Below are positions 42,203-53,800 of a stretch of DNA of 64,000 bases, piece after piece. A program made the translations under genes and the position numbers. The stretch is from assembly GCA_949987565.1 (NCBI GenBank), contig OX465103.1, positions 18,795,280 through 18,859,279 on the forward strand, read 5' to 3'. How positions within the stretch are numbered: position 1 is the first letter of the stretch; the number at the start of each line of letters is the position of its first letter. The stretch is from Luidia sarsii. Taxonomy: Eukaryota > Echinodermata > Asteroidea > Paxillosida > Luidiidae. A model generated the notes under the pieces. That model did no database searches and was not told the DNA's origin. It was given only the letters and a program-made list of their open reading frames with translations.

Positions 42203-43031
42203 TTACCATCTGTAACTTTTTCTTCCGCTTTCATCATGTTGGAACAAGCCGAGAAATTCGGCATGGTGTTTAACCATTACCCTGTCCAGGGCCTTGTCAA
42301 CTTCCATGCCTTTATCTAGTTTTTCTTTGAGATCTGCGAGAATAACTTGGTGGGTTTCATTTTCTTCGAAGATGCAAGTAACTTGACAGGAAATCCTTGT
42401 AGTTGTCAAAGAAGATTCTCTTGACTGCCCAGCGGGTCTTCCTATTGGCTTTGTCTTCGGCTTCATCTTCGTCCATACCATTGTCGATGTACTTCTCGTG
42501 TTTCTCATTCCACATATCTTTGGTTGCCTCTTTGGCCTCTTTCAACCAGTCTTGGTAAGCGATATTATCTTCCAATTCAGAGCTGGACCCATCTTCTTCC
42601 GACAAGTCATCATCAGTTTCTTCCTCTGATTCGTCATCACTCTCCTCCAAATCGTCACCATCATCCTTAGATTCAGTCCCGTCACCATCAATTGTAGATT
42701 CAGTTCCGCTGCTGTCTGTTTCCGAATCCTGACATCTACGCCTTTTAAATCCCGGTTCATAATCTTCTACGTTAGAATTGGCTGATCGAAATGTTCTTAT
42801 GTTACGATCATCGTCAATGTCGTCCATTTTCGATTCACCCGCAACGTGTGCATTTTCTTCATGTCTTCGAAGGTTATATCGCCGACTATAGCTTTTGCTG
42901 CAGCGATGACAAGCATAGCGTTTTATCCCAGAAATAGCATTCATGATGTTTACTCGTGGAGTGTCGATCTCCAAATGGGAAGACATGTTTAAAATTGGGC
43001 AATATATAAATGTCCTGTTTTCTGTCCTCAT
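42203..43031 (-). pseudogene. C2H2 zinc-finger protein with acidic domain, one frameshift
   Basis: Minus ORF 42357-43031 has a zinc finger (YACHRCSKSYSRRYNLRRHEENAH), a very acidic Ser/Asp/Glu stretch, and a helical region (WLKEAKEATKDMWNEKHEKY). The helical domain continues in another frame (42203 to about 42360: ILADLKEKLDKGMEVDKALD) to its own stop, so a 1-bp shift near 42362-42366 breaks the gene. The first in-frame Met is at 43031, but a later Met (about 42986) is equally plausible. Probably a DNA-binding accessory protein of the element. Confidence 0.6.
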
Positions 43032-43375
43032 TCAGGTGAAATGAGCAGAAATTTGAGCAGAAATGAGCAGAAATGAGCAGAAATGAGCAGATATGAGCAG
43101 ATATGAGCAGAAATGAGCAGATATGAGCACAGACATGAGTAGAAATGAGTAGACATGAGCAGACATGAGTAAAAATGAGCAAAAAATGAGCAAAAATGAG
43201 CAAAAATGAGCAAAAAATGAGCACAAATGAGCACAAATGAGCACAAATGAGCAGACATGAGCAGACATGAGCAGACATGAGCACAGACATGAGTAGAAAT
43301 GAGCAGACATGAGCACAGATACGAATAGACATGAGAAGACATGAGTAGACATGAGTAGAAATGAGCAAAATGGGG
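43030..43375. repeat. ATGAGCAGA/ATGAGCAAAA minisatellite
   Basis: Tandem units ATGAGCAGAA, ATGAGCAGAC and ATGAGCAAAA. It lies directly upstream of the C2H2 gene start on the minus strand. Confidence 0.9.
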
Positions 43376-43450
43376 GAATGCTCGGGGGAAAAACCCATAA
43401 AATAATGGGGAGCGAGAATTTCTCTTTTCCCCGAGCAATCCCCTTATTTT
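43370..43450. repeat. Imperfect hairpin GGGGAATGCTCGGGG / CCCCGAGCAATCCCC
   Basis: Two near-complementary blocks, 43372-43388 and 43427-43443, flank about 40 bp. It lies at the inner edge of the right arm. Confidence 0.6.
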
Positions 43451-43465
43451 GCTCATTTCAGTACC

Positions 43466-44364
43466 AAGTGGAAACGTGATCCTGTCGACCTTAGTCGATC
43501 GTTTTATACTAACGTATTCGACATTTTAACGGAGCTCATAGATGATGTGATCAAAAGACTAAATCTTGATTTTTAAAAAACAAACAAAAACCTTTGCATG
43601 ATTGGAACACTTCCGAAAACAAATACATGTATCGGTTAAAAAGTAAATGTCGTACTTTCCATTTTTATTCATTAATTTCTGTTTTGTTGTTTATTTAACG
43701 GTAATTAGGTACGAGGTTTCATTTGCTAGTTATGTTTCTTTTGTTTTATTAATAGACACGCCGTGTCTTTCGCCGATTACTTTTATTATTATTAACATAA
43801 TCGAAATTCTTATTGTTGTTACAAGCGAAAAAGAGTTCAATAAAATAATTCAAACCGTATATCACCCGTTGACCACATAAGGAATGTTCTGGTGAGTTCC
43901 GGTTGGTTTTAGGCACCCGTTTTGACCGTTATTTAACCCAACTCCCTTGTCGCAATTCGTAAACAAAACAAAACGGTCAGGGAGAAAGGTAGCTGTTGTT
44001 TGACTTTTTGTTCCTTTGTCTGTTTGGGTGTGGTTTGTTTGTTTGTTTGTTTAATTGTTTATAAGAAAACGCTGGGTAAAAAAATAATAATAATGATAAT
44101 GATAATAATAATAATAAAAAAATATATATAAAAAAGGCAACAATACAATACAAAATAACCGTTGGTCTATAAGTCCACCATTACCGCACCACCGCATTGC
44201 ACGCACCACATACAACATCACCACCCGCACAACCGCACCACCCGCTCCACCTGCACCACCTGCACCACCTGTAGCTGCTTGCACCACCAAAAGGGGTGCA
44301 GATCGGTCACAACATATTCCTTTGTTCTGTGAAAATACTACCCTCCATCGGGCCGTGATATTTA
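43466..44364. repeat. Right arm of the inverted repeat
   Basis: Reverse complement of 40530-41567, from AAGTGGAAACG to CCGTGATATTTA. It contains a copy of the tail of the zinc-binding gene on the plus strand. The arm continues beyond the MITE as TTAGCCACC. Confidence 0.9.
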
Positions 44365-45264
44365 TACCCAATTCACACAGCTCTGTAGTTACCCGGGTAG
44401 ATAGTTACCCGGGTAGTTATCCGTACCCGGGTTAAAAGTGACCCGGAGAATCGTATTCACACTTCAAAATTAACCCCGCAATTCAGCCTACCCGCTTGGT
44501 GCGTACCCGGGTCAAGTTGCGGCCGCATTCACACAATCGAAGTGCGAACCCGGAGAATGTGTATTGCTTGACCTCTGCCCTCCCACAATCCATTGCGCTC
44601 ACAGCCGCACACCATAACAACCATAACAACATGGCGCCCGACATGTTAGCTTTGGTCATCGTGCTACTTCTGAAATTTCTACGAAGTCACCGAAGAAATC
44701 GCATGTCTAACTGTTCCGATGAACATGTCAGACGCTTGCAAGGACGTCAAATTCTTCGTCGGACCAATTTTTTTTGTGGAAGAAGTACCGGTTGGTTGCG
44801 ACATGTCGATCGTCAAATCCTGCAATGAAATTTCGCGCGCGCGCGGCGAGGCTGGTGTGGTGAAGACTGGTACCAGCTACGAAAGGCAGTACGTCATTGC
44901 ACTCCAATCAGCGTGCTGAGAAATGACATCATGCCATGACGGTATACCTTCCGCTGTGCGGTGTGCGCGCAGGCAGCTCAACCAACGTACCCCGGTTGAA
45001 AATGTGGGCGAGCATTCACACATTCCACGGTAACCCGGAGAATTGGCTCAAGGCCGCCGTTAACCCCGAGATTGGTGGGTTAACCCACCTCCCGAGCAGG
45101 GTTAAAATTACCCGGGTTAAGTGGGGTTTTGAGGCAGTTGACCCGGAGAATTTCTAACCCGGAGAAGTGTAGTGTGAATGCTCCAAGTTACCCGGGTAAT
45201 CTCGGGGTTAATTTCTTTGTTAACCCCGAGATTACCCGAGTAACAGCGTTGTGTGAAAAGGGTA
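44365..45264. mobile_element. PIF/Harbinger-like MITE, 900 bp
   Basis: The ends are TACCCAATTCACACA and, on the other strand, TACCCTTTTCACACA. It is flanked by TTA on both sides (44362-44364 and 45265-45267). The left arm of the host inverted repeat shows the empty site (GGTGGCTAAATATCAC), proving the boundaries. The interior has many ACCCGGGTAA and AACCCCGAGATT repeats in both orientations and no credible gene. A 3-bp TWA duplication is typical of PIF/Harbinger. Confidence 0.8.
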
Positions 45265-45267
45265 TTA

Positions 45268-45352
45268 GCCACCACCACCACCACCACCACCGCCGACGCC
45301 GCCGCCACCACCACGACCACCGCCACCGCCACCACCACCGCCGCCGCCGCAG

Positions 45353-45383
<31 letters not shown>

Positions 45384-45590
45384 CACCGCCACCGCCACCA
45401 CCGCCGCCGCCGCCACCACCACCACCACGACCACCACCACCACGACCACCACCACCACCACCACCACCACCACCACCACCACCACCACCACCACCACCAC
45501 CACCACCACCACCACCACCACCACCACCACCACCACCACCACCACCACCACCACCACCACCACCACCACCACCACCACCACCACACCATA
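45268..45590. repeat. ACC/GCC triplet repeat
   Basis: About 320 bp of ACC, GCC and occasional GAC triplets, becoming pure ACC from about 45446. It is the reverse complement of the short GGC/GGT run at 40494-40529, greatly expanded. The long homopolymer ORFs in all frames are artefacts. Confidence 0.95.
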
Positions 45591-45599
45591 ACAAGGGTC

Positions 45600-46216
45600 G
45601 AAACGCTCTCTATATACTACTACTGGCGATGTATAACTTAGCATACCTTGCCCTGACTGGACTGGTGTTTTGTTTTACACGCGCATGCTATTTGTTCACC
45701 CACGCATTCCATTACATTACAGCTACCTGTACGAGCAATGATAATTGCGCGGTTTGGATCAATGCAAGGTGGGTTGCTGTACTCTCTTGATTGTCAGTTG
45801 ACTTGTACTTGTAATCCATAGACCCGTACTATAGGCCGTAGTCACGGTGACCAGCGCGATCTCATCATGCTTCACATTACCCATTATTTATAATATAATA
45901 GTACGTAATAGTTGCAAACTCATTGTGTAGGGCTAACTTTCTTACTCACAAGAGAGATTTGATGTAAATTCAAGATGGACTGAGTCTTGTTTGCATACGT
46001 ATTTATGATCCATGTACAAAATATTGTTTTGCCTATATGTTGCCTGGACCAAAAGGCAATACCGGTACCAAACAAAATATGAGGTTGATCATTTTTGTCC
46101 CGGGGGTGGGGGGTTAGGTTTCAACAGAGGGGCACGTACTTGTTCAGTTAAAAAATAACGTACGATTAAAAGAAAAACACACATTTCATAGTCGAACCAT
46201 TGCGGTATGGTACCTG
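45600..46216. other. No feature recognised
   Basis: Mostly unique-looking AT-rich DNA with no credible exon. Confidence 0.4.
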
Positions 46217-46220
46217 TTAA

Positions 46221-46597
46221 AGCCCCTACACAACATTGGTCGAGGTCAAAGAATAGCATCCATAGGTTGTCTGATCCAACATATGCATGAAATAGCACGC
46301 CTGTGAAAATTTCAGCTCAATCCGCCAACCGAGTCTCGAGAAAATCGTGAAAACCGCTTAATTTGTTTAGCGAAAATGCAGCATTCAACGTCGTACTGTT
46401 CCGAAAGAAAAATAGTTTAGATCTCGGTGAGACGTAAACGATTTCTTTTACTCTTTTCTCCCAAAATACAAAATTTTAGGCAGAAATATTTCAGTGCGAG
46501 GTTTCTAATATAACCATCTTTAAACTCTATAAGTTTCATGTAATTCTGTGAACATTTCTGTTTTTCGATCTTACCAATGCTGTGTACTGTATGGGCT
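46221..46597. mobile_element. TTAA-flanked MITE, complete, 377 bp
   Basis: TTAA occurs at 46217-46220 and 46598-46601. The ends are AGCCCCTACACAACATTGG and, reversed, AGCCCATACAGTACACAG CATTGG. TTAA duplication is typical of piggyBac-related elements. A truncated relative is at 30313-30577. No coding capacity. Confidence 0.75.
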
Positions 46598-46601
46598 TTA
46601 A

Positions 46602-49600
46602 GCTAGCTACATCATGTACTGTACATGTAGTACTACTAGTACTGCCTACTACTACTAGACAAGTACGTTAACAATGCCTGCTGTTATTGTTAATATCAGC
46701 TATGGCTCTTGGGAATATTGAATTTGTGTGAGCATGGAGGTGTGGGTGACTGGAGTGCAAGGCCTTGGGGATCGGAATGGCACGCATCCAGTGTGCCTGA
46801 TAGGTGCACACGTAGCCTTTTGGTAGCGGCAAATGCTGGTTGGGGGTCAATACAATGAATTTGTTGTATGCCTCTGTATATATATCACAGTGCCCTATTG
46901 CCCCGTTCAGATGTTCAGCCACAACATAAAACATGATAGATTAGTGTCATGCTTCCACAATCGGTTCCGTCCAAAGTACAAAGATAGTTACTAAGACTTA
47001 CGCTAAATTGTCTGCAATGGCCATGTTGCACATAAATTATGCTGTGAATTGTGTCATATTACATGATATTGCTTGCGACATGAAGACCTACAAATTACTT
47101 TGGAGAAACCTGAGTTCAAAAGGCAGAGCTAAATGAATATATTCTGAAGTTGAGACTCATCAGTGGTAAATTTTCAGGACGTGTTGATCAACTCATGTCA
47201 AGTATGTGTTGGGTGATTTGGGGGTAAACATTGATTAAAATAACCGCTTAGCATTACCTGGCTACAACTTACAAGAAAGAAGTATTATTATTGTATTCAA
47301 TTAATTGTATGTCTTTGAAAAATCAGCATTCAGTGCCTCTACCTTTGATTTTGTCTTTTCAATAGGGAAGGATGCTCGCAAGAAACTGTTTCCTCACTGA
47401 CCATTGAAGAATGACGATAGATAACATTCACAGCAGTGTCACATGCCAGATCATCATTCTGTTGAGGAAGAACTCTCATTGGGTAAAATTCTGATGGCTT
47501 GTTTACTTATACTTTCTAACAAACAGTGACAATAAACAAATGACAAGGAAAGGACTCTTTTTCATTCATGAAAATAGTGAAAAGAATTTGCCTGTACTGG
47601 GATCTGAACACAGGTTTCTGGTAGTGTACTACAGTAGTAGTTGATCCTACCTGTACTATATCCATGCAGCCTTCAGATGGATCTTTCTAAACTTTTGCTG
47701 GGGTGGCAGCAGCATGCAGAAGATATTTCCATTCCCATTTTCATTCAGACAGCTAATTGTTGTAAACGTGGCTTATGACCACACAAAGGTCCTTTTCATT
47801 ATTGTTGAAGCCATAAGGAATTGGATTTCCTCAATACAATAGAAAACATACAGTACAGTGAATGAATTGGAGAGAAGTAGAGAAGCTGACTGGTTTAAGT
47901 AAATGCTTACAGATTGAATACATGTGTCTGGAGTTCCTATAATAGAATCAGATTTGCATTGCAGATCTGTAGCTCTAGTATCCAACCTGCAATCAACTCT
48001 CTGAGCTAACAGTAACTGGCCTCAATATGTTTGTTACAATGGGGCACTGCTTTACTCAGGTACCGGTATGACATTTTATAAGCTGCTGTAGGCCTATATC
48101 TAAAAACAATCTGAAATGCACATACCATTAAGTATCATAGTAAGTTTCATTGGTATACAATAGAAAGTACAAATACCAAACGAATGAGTCAGAAGTATAC
48201 CAGGAAGGGATTCCCCTCAAATTTCGTAACATGGCAAAAGCCATGCATTAGTACATACATATTATTATAATTCGAGTTTTTTAAATCTTTGTACAATAAT
48301 TATATGAGAATACCAGCCAAAACTGTTGGGTAGCTACTGCTGATAGCAATGTGTACAACGTAACAGTTTAATCAATTAGACTGTAAGACAAGCACAGACC
48401 AAGTACCGTTACAGGTAGGCCTATATTAATCTGTAAGGAATTGTTTCCATCCATGAAGAGGACAACATTCATGTGTGAGTATAAATACTGCATTGGATAG
48501 GCCTAATTCAAAAGCCACTGACACACATAGGTAATTGTTAATTGCATTATAAACAAATTAGGAGCTTTACTTCAACCAATAGGCAAGTGAGAGTATAATG
48601 GCTTTGCGCATATTAATACTTACAATTTCGGCTGCAGCAATTAAAATACGGTAAACAGTAGAGATTATGTGGTCTTATTGTTACTCCACTTAAGCAAATA
48701 AAGAACCATAACTCTCAAGCTCTCATTGGTGATAGCCAAGCACTGGGAGACTTAGCACGGCCTCATTTTATTGTGTACACAGTTCAGATAATTAAATTCA
48801 TACAATTAATAATACAAAACTTTATATGATATGCTCATAACAATACAAATTGTCTAGCCAGGTGATTTCATATACGAACCCTGAAATATCATGGTCTATT
48901 AAAGACTACTATTTCTCACTCGTGAAACTTATGATAACGCTAGAAAATAACTCTACACCTTATAGAGAAGACGACGTCCAGGAAAAAAAACAGAGGTCAA
49001 TTATGAACACTTCTGAAAAACCTGTGCCCAAAAACAGTTCAGAATTCTCCAAGGTGGTGGTGTTGGACTTCACCACGTTCTCACTTATATTATTTATACA
49101 ATATACCGTACTATTACTATGTTGATATAAATATATAGATAATAGACTGTACATCGTGTCAACTTGCTCTCAGGATTCTAATTCAATTATTACATTTATT
49201 TTGGACTAAAACAAAAGTCGCGTGCCTCTCACGGAAGTGCTTGCTAGAACTGATCTCCTGTTCTATGCACACTCTATTTATACACCCTGTTACGCAACAC
49301 GACTCGCTATGCGTGTCACGAACTCCTAAGACAATTATTTCCCGCTATACAGTGAAACGCGGGAAATGAATAGTCTGAAAATGCAATACATAATACTGCT
49401 AACAAGATTTCTACTCGGGATTTGTACTTTGCTTTGTTTGTTTGACAAGATTTGTACTGGAGACATCTTGGTAATTTCTAAATGCATATCATTCTTCGCT
49501 TGATTGCAGAGTGAAATACCTTTTAACTTAAACAAGCCAGAGGTCATTTTTATTACTTGGAAGAAAATGAAATGCTCATTTCATCTATGCTGCTCATGTG

Positions 49601-49726
49601 AGTAATTCACAATAAAACTTTCACATTCATTTAAAGAGTATTGATGCCATCATTTTGTTTTATTCACGATAAGAAATCTACTCAGTTGTGCCCAGGAGCG
49701 GCAATCTGAGTGAGATAATCTTCGTC
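46602..49726. other. No gene recognised
   Basis: AT-rich DNA with only short ORFs. A possible acceptor (TTGTCTTTTCAATAG at about 47351-47365) precedes a 10-codon open stretch ending TGA at 47398, which could be a terminal exon, but nothing connects to it. Confidence 0.4.
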
Positions 49727-50307
49727 ATGCCAGCACATTCGCATCTTCTACCCACAATTAGCTGCCTTATGTGCTCCTTCATTCTACTGATCATAGTCAC
49801 TTTGTGCCTCTGCGATGCTTCCAGCTGTACAAGTATCAAGACCAAACGTGTGAGTCAGCCGAGTTTTGCCCATTCAATTTAGCCATGCAGACAAGCACCT
49901 AATTATGTGCTATTTAAGGGACCCTCTGTCAAAATTATTCATTTTATATAGTGTCAACAAAATAAGGCAATGCTTATTATTGGTTTCATGCACAACCATA
50001 CTTCCTGACAGAACCTGACTAAGTATTGCTCAAAAGTTATACAAACATTCTGCATTTATGCAAGAGGTCAATTTATTGCAGTAGATACAAAAACTTAATT
50101 ATATAAAATTTAATAATAATAGTTTACATAAAATTGGGTGTAAATGGTGTTAATATCGCAAGCAGTCTAGACCAGATTTTAAAGTCACTGTCGTTTTCTT
50201 TTTGCACATACAACAGAAAGCTAAACAACATAAAGTCCGACTGCCAAAATGTGATTCTGGAATATTTGTGTCTGAATCTAGCAGAAGTGTGTGTTGCTAT
50301 CAGGAAA
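49727..50307 (+). CDS. Putative secreted cysteine-containing peptide precursor, two exons
   Basis: Exon 1 (49727-49849, 41 codons) encodes a signal peptide with a long hydrophobic core (CLMCSFILLIIVTLCLC) and ends KTKR at a strong donor (CGT|gtgagt). Exon 2 (50217-50307) follows a good polypyrimidine tract and CAACAG, keeps phase 0, and encodes KAKQHKVRLPKC, then SVCCYQE, ending at a perfect donor (AAA|gtaagt). A basic KTKR/KAK boundary could be a convertase site. The cysteines suggest a disulphide-bonded hormone or small secreted domain. The rest would lie downstream, possibly beyond the satellite. No family recognised. Confidence 0.4.
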
Positions 50308-50828
50308 GTAAGTACATGTAAACAACAATAAAAAGGGTGGTACTAGAAAATCCTATAAAAGAATGACTAGTTTGAAATACTCTGAGATTTGAACCATGTT
50401 GGTAGTAAAGGTGGCATGAGATTTTTGTCAAGAAAAAAAGAGGACTTTTTTTCATTGATTGACATTGCTAGTGCATGGTGCAAGTAGGAAAGGTGAAATG
50501 TAGAATTATCAGGACTCTGGTGGGGGTACACAAGGCATTATTTCAAATGTATCAGAAAAGTATCTTGACAAATGTGATCAAAAGGGCACTTATTGCAGCT
50601 AAAAAGCCTTTCCTTTCCGGTTGCATGTCTGTCCATAGCCTTATGTGTCCATGACAAGCATTTGAATTCTGGTCTGTAATATGAATGAAAGATTCAATCA
50701 ATAGTGCATTCCAACTGACTGGCAGTTTATGGTAAGAGTGCAAACAATACAGTGAGAAGTGTATGGAACATCAACTGTTAATGAGTTGAGATTGGTTGTC
50801 TCCTGTCTGAAAGCTGAACTTTGTACTT
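50308..50828. other. Downstream intron-like sequence before the satellite
   Basis: No exon recognised. If the peptide gene is real, this and the satellite lie in its intron. Confidence 0.4.
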
Positions 50829-53800
50829 TAATTGTCTTCAGAGTGCAACTTGATTCATGTTGTTTTAATGGATGTTCATTGTCTTAAGAGTGCAACTTGA
50901 TTCATGTTGTTTTAAGGGATGTTCATTGTCTTAAGAGTGCAACTTGATTCATGTTGTTTAATGGATGTTCATTGTCTTAAGAGTGCAACTTGATTCATGT
51001 TGTTTTAATGGATGTTCATTGTCTTAAGAGTGCAACTTGATTCATGTTGTTTTAATGGATGTTCATTGTCTTAAGAGTGCAACTTGATTCATGTTGTTTT
51101 AATGGATGTTCATTGTCTTAAGAGTGCAACTTGATTCATGTTGTTTTAATGGATGTTCATTGTCTTAAGAGTGCAACTTGATTCATGTTGTTTAATGGAT
51201 GTTCATTGTCTTCAGAGTGCACCTTGATTCATGTTGTTTTAATGGATGTTCATTGTCTTAAGAGTGCAACTTGATTCATGTTGTTTAATGGATGTTCATT
51301 GTCTTAAGAGTGCAACTTGATTCATGTTGTTTTAATGGATGTTAATTGTCTTAAGAGTGCAACTTGATTCATGTTGTTTTAATGGATGTTCATTGTCTTA
51401 AGAGTGCAACTTGATTCATGTTGTTTAATGGATGTTCATTGTCTTCAGAGTGCAACTTGATTCATGTTGTTTAAGGGATGTTCATTGTCTTAAGAGTGCA
51501 ACTTGATTCATGTTGTTTTAATGGATGTTCATTGTCTTAAGAGTGCAACTTGATTCATGTTGTTTAATGGATGTTCATTGTCTTAAGAGTGCAACTTGAT
51601 TCATGTTGTTTAATGGATGTTCATTGTCTTAAGAGTGCAACTTGATTCATGTTGTTTTAAGGGATGTTCATTGTCTTAAGAGTGCAACTTGATTCATGTT
51701 GTTTTAATGGATGTTCATTGTCTTAAGAGTGCAACTTGATTCATGTTGTTTTAATGGATGTTCATTGTCTTAAGAGTGCAACTTGATTCATGTCGTTTTA
51801 ATGGATGTTCATTGTCTTAAGAGTGCAACTTGATTCATGTTGTTTAATGGATGTTCATTGTCTTAAGAGTGCAACTTGATTCATGTTGTTTTAATGGATG
51901 TTCATTGTCTTAAGAGTGCAACTTGATTCATGTTGTTTAATGGATGTTCATTGTCTTAAGAGTGCAACTTGATTCATGTTGTTTAATGGATGTTCATTGT
52001 CTTCAGAGTGCAACTTGATTCATGTTGTTTTGAGGGATGTTCATTGTCTTAAGAGTGCAACTTGATTCATGTTGTTTTAATGGATGTTCATTGTCTTAAG
52101 AGTGCAACTTGATTCATGTTGTTTTAATGGATGTTCATTGTCTTCAGAGTGCAACTTGATTCATGTTGTTTTAATGGATGTTCATTGTCTTAAGAGTGCA
52201 ACTTGATTCATGTTGTTTTAAGGGATGTTCATTGTCTTAAGAGTGCAACTTGATTCATGTTGTTTTAATGGATGTTCATTGTCTTAAGAGTGCAACTTGA
52301 TTCATGTTGTTTTAATGGATGTTCATTGTCTTAAGAGTGCAACTTGATTCATGTTGTTTAATGGATGTTCATTGTCTTAAGAGTGCAACTTGATTCATGT
52401 TGTTTTAATGGATGTTCATTGTCTTAAGAGTGCAACTTGATTCATGTTGTTTTAAGGGATGTTCATTGTCTTAAGAGTGCAACTTGATTCATGTTGTTTA
52501 ATGGATGTTCATTGTCTTAAGAGTGCAACTTGATTCATGTTGTTTAATGGATGTTCATTGTCCTAAGAGTGCAACTTGATTCATGTTGTTTTAATGGATG
52601 TTCATTGTCTTAAGAGTGCAACTTGATTCATGTTTTAAGGGATGTTCATTATCTTCAGAGTGCAACTTGATTCATGTTGTTTTAAGGGATGTTCATTGTC
52701 TTAAAAGTGCAACTTGATTCATGTTGTTTTAAGGGATGTTCATTGTCTTAAGAGTGCAACTTGATTCATGTTGTTTTAAGGGATGTTAATTGTCTTAAGA
52801 GTGCAACTTGATTCATGTTGTTTAATGGATGTTCATTGTCTTAAGAGTACAACTTGATTCATGTTGTTTTAATGGATGTTCATTGTCTTAAGAGTGCAAC
52901 TTGATTCATGTTGTTTTAAGGGATGTTCATTGTCTTAAGAGTGCAACTTGATTCATGTTGTTTTAATGGATGTTCATTGTCTTAAGAGTGCAACTTGATT
53001 CATGTTGTTTAATGGATGTTCATTGTCTTAAGAGTGCAACTTGATTCATGTTGTTTAATGGATGTTCATTGTCTTAAGAGTACAACTTGATTCATGTTGT
53101 TTAATGGATGTTCATTGTCTTAAGAGTGCAACTTGATTCATGTTGTTTAATGGATGTTCATTGTCTTAAGAGTACAACTTGATTCATGTTGTTTTAATGG
53201 ATGTTCATTGTCTTAAGAGTGCAACTTGATTCATGTTGTTTTAATGGATGTTCATTGTCTTAAGAGTGCAACTTGATTCATGTTGTTTTAAGGGATGTTC
53301 ATTGTCTTAAGAGTGCAACTTGATTCATGTTGTTTTAATGGATGTTCATTGTCTTAAGAGTGCAACTTGATTCATGTTGTTTTAATGGATGTTCATTGTC
53401 TTAAGAGTGCAACTTGATTCATGTTGTTTTAATGGATGTTCATTGTCTTAAGAGTGCAACTTGATTCATGTTGTTTTAATGGATGTTCATTGTCTTAAGA
53501 GTGCAACTTGATTCATGTTGTTTAATGGATGTTCATTGTCTTAAGAGTGCAACTTGATTCATGTTGTTTAATGGATGTTCATTGTCCTAAGAGTGCAACT
53601 TAATTCATGTTGTTTTAAGGGATGTTCATTGTCTTAAGAGTGCAACTTGATTCATGTCGTTTTAATGGATGTTATTGTCTTAAGAGTGCAACTTGATTCA
53701 TGTCGTTTTAAGGGATGTTCATTGTCTTAAGAGTGCAACTTGATTCATGTCGTTTTATTGGATGTTCATTGTCTTAAGAGTGCAACTCGATTTGTGTTGT

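Larger units (their letters stand above)
40494..45590. mobile_element. Large inverted-repeat element around a C2H2 gene, with nested MITE
   Basis: The left arm (40494-41567) and right arm (43466-44364, resuming at 45265) are near-identical reverse complements around a 1.9-kb centre with one C2H2 gene and part of a second gene. The outermost parts of both arms are GGC/GGT (left) and ACC/GCC (right) triplet runs. The 900-bp MITE at 44365-45264 splits the right arm. The type is uncertain: arms of about 1 kb and the gene content suggest a deleted Maverick-like element or a large foldback transposon. Confidence 0.7.

Noticed and set aside
43028..43456. Leu/Ser/Cys/His-rich repetitive ORFs on the minus strand
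   Set aside because: Minisatellite translation; similar ORFs exist in all three frames.
45117..45644. Long ORFs of poly-Val, poly-Trp, poly-Gly, poly-Thr and poly-His in several frames
   Set aside because: All come from the ACC/GCC triplet repeat and occur in every frame of both strands.
46668..46934. 88-aa minus-strand ORF as an exon
   Set aside because: No splice sites or family features; composition not convincing.
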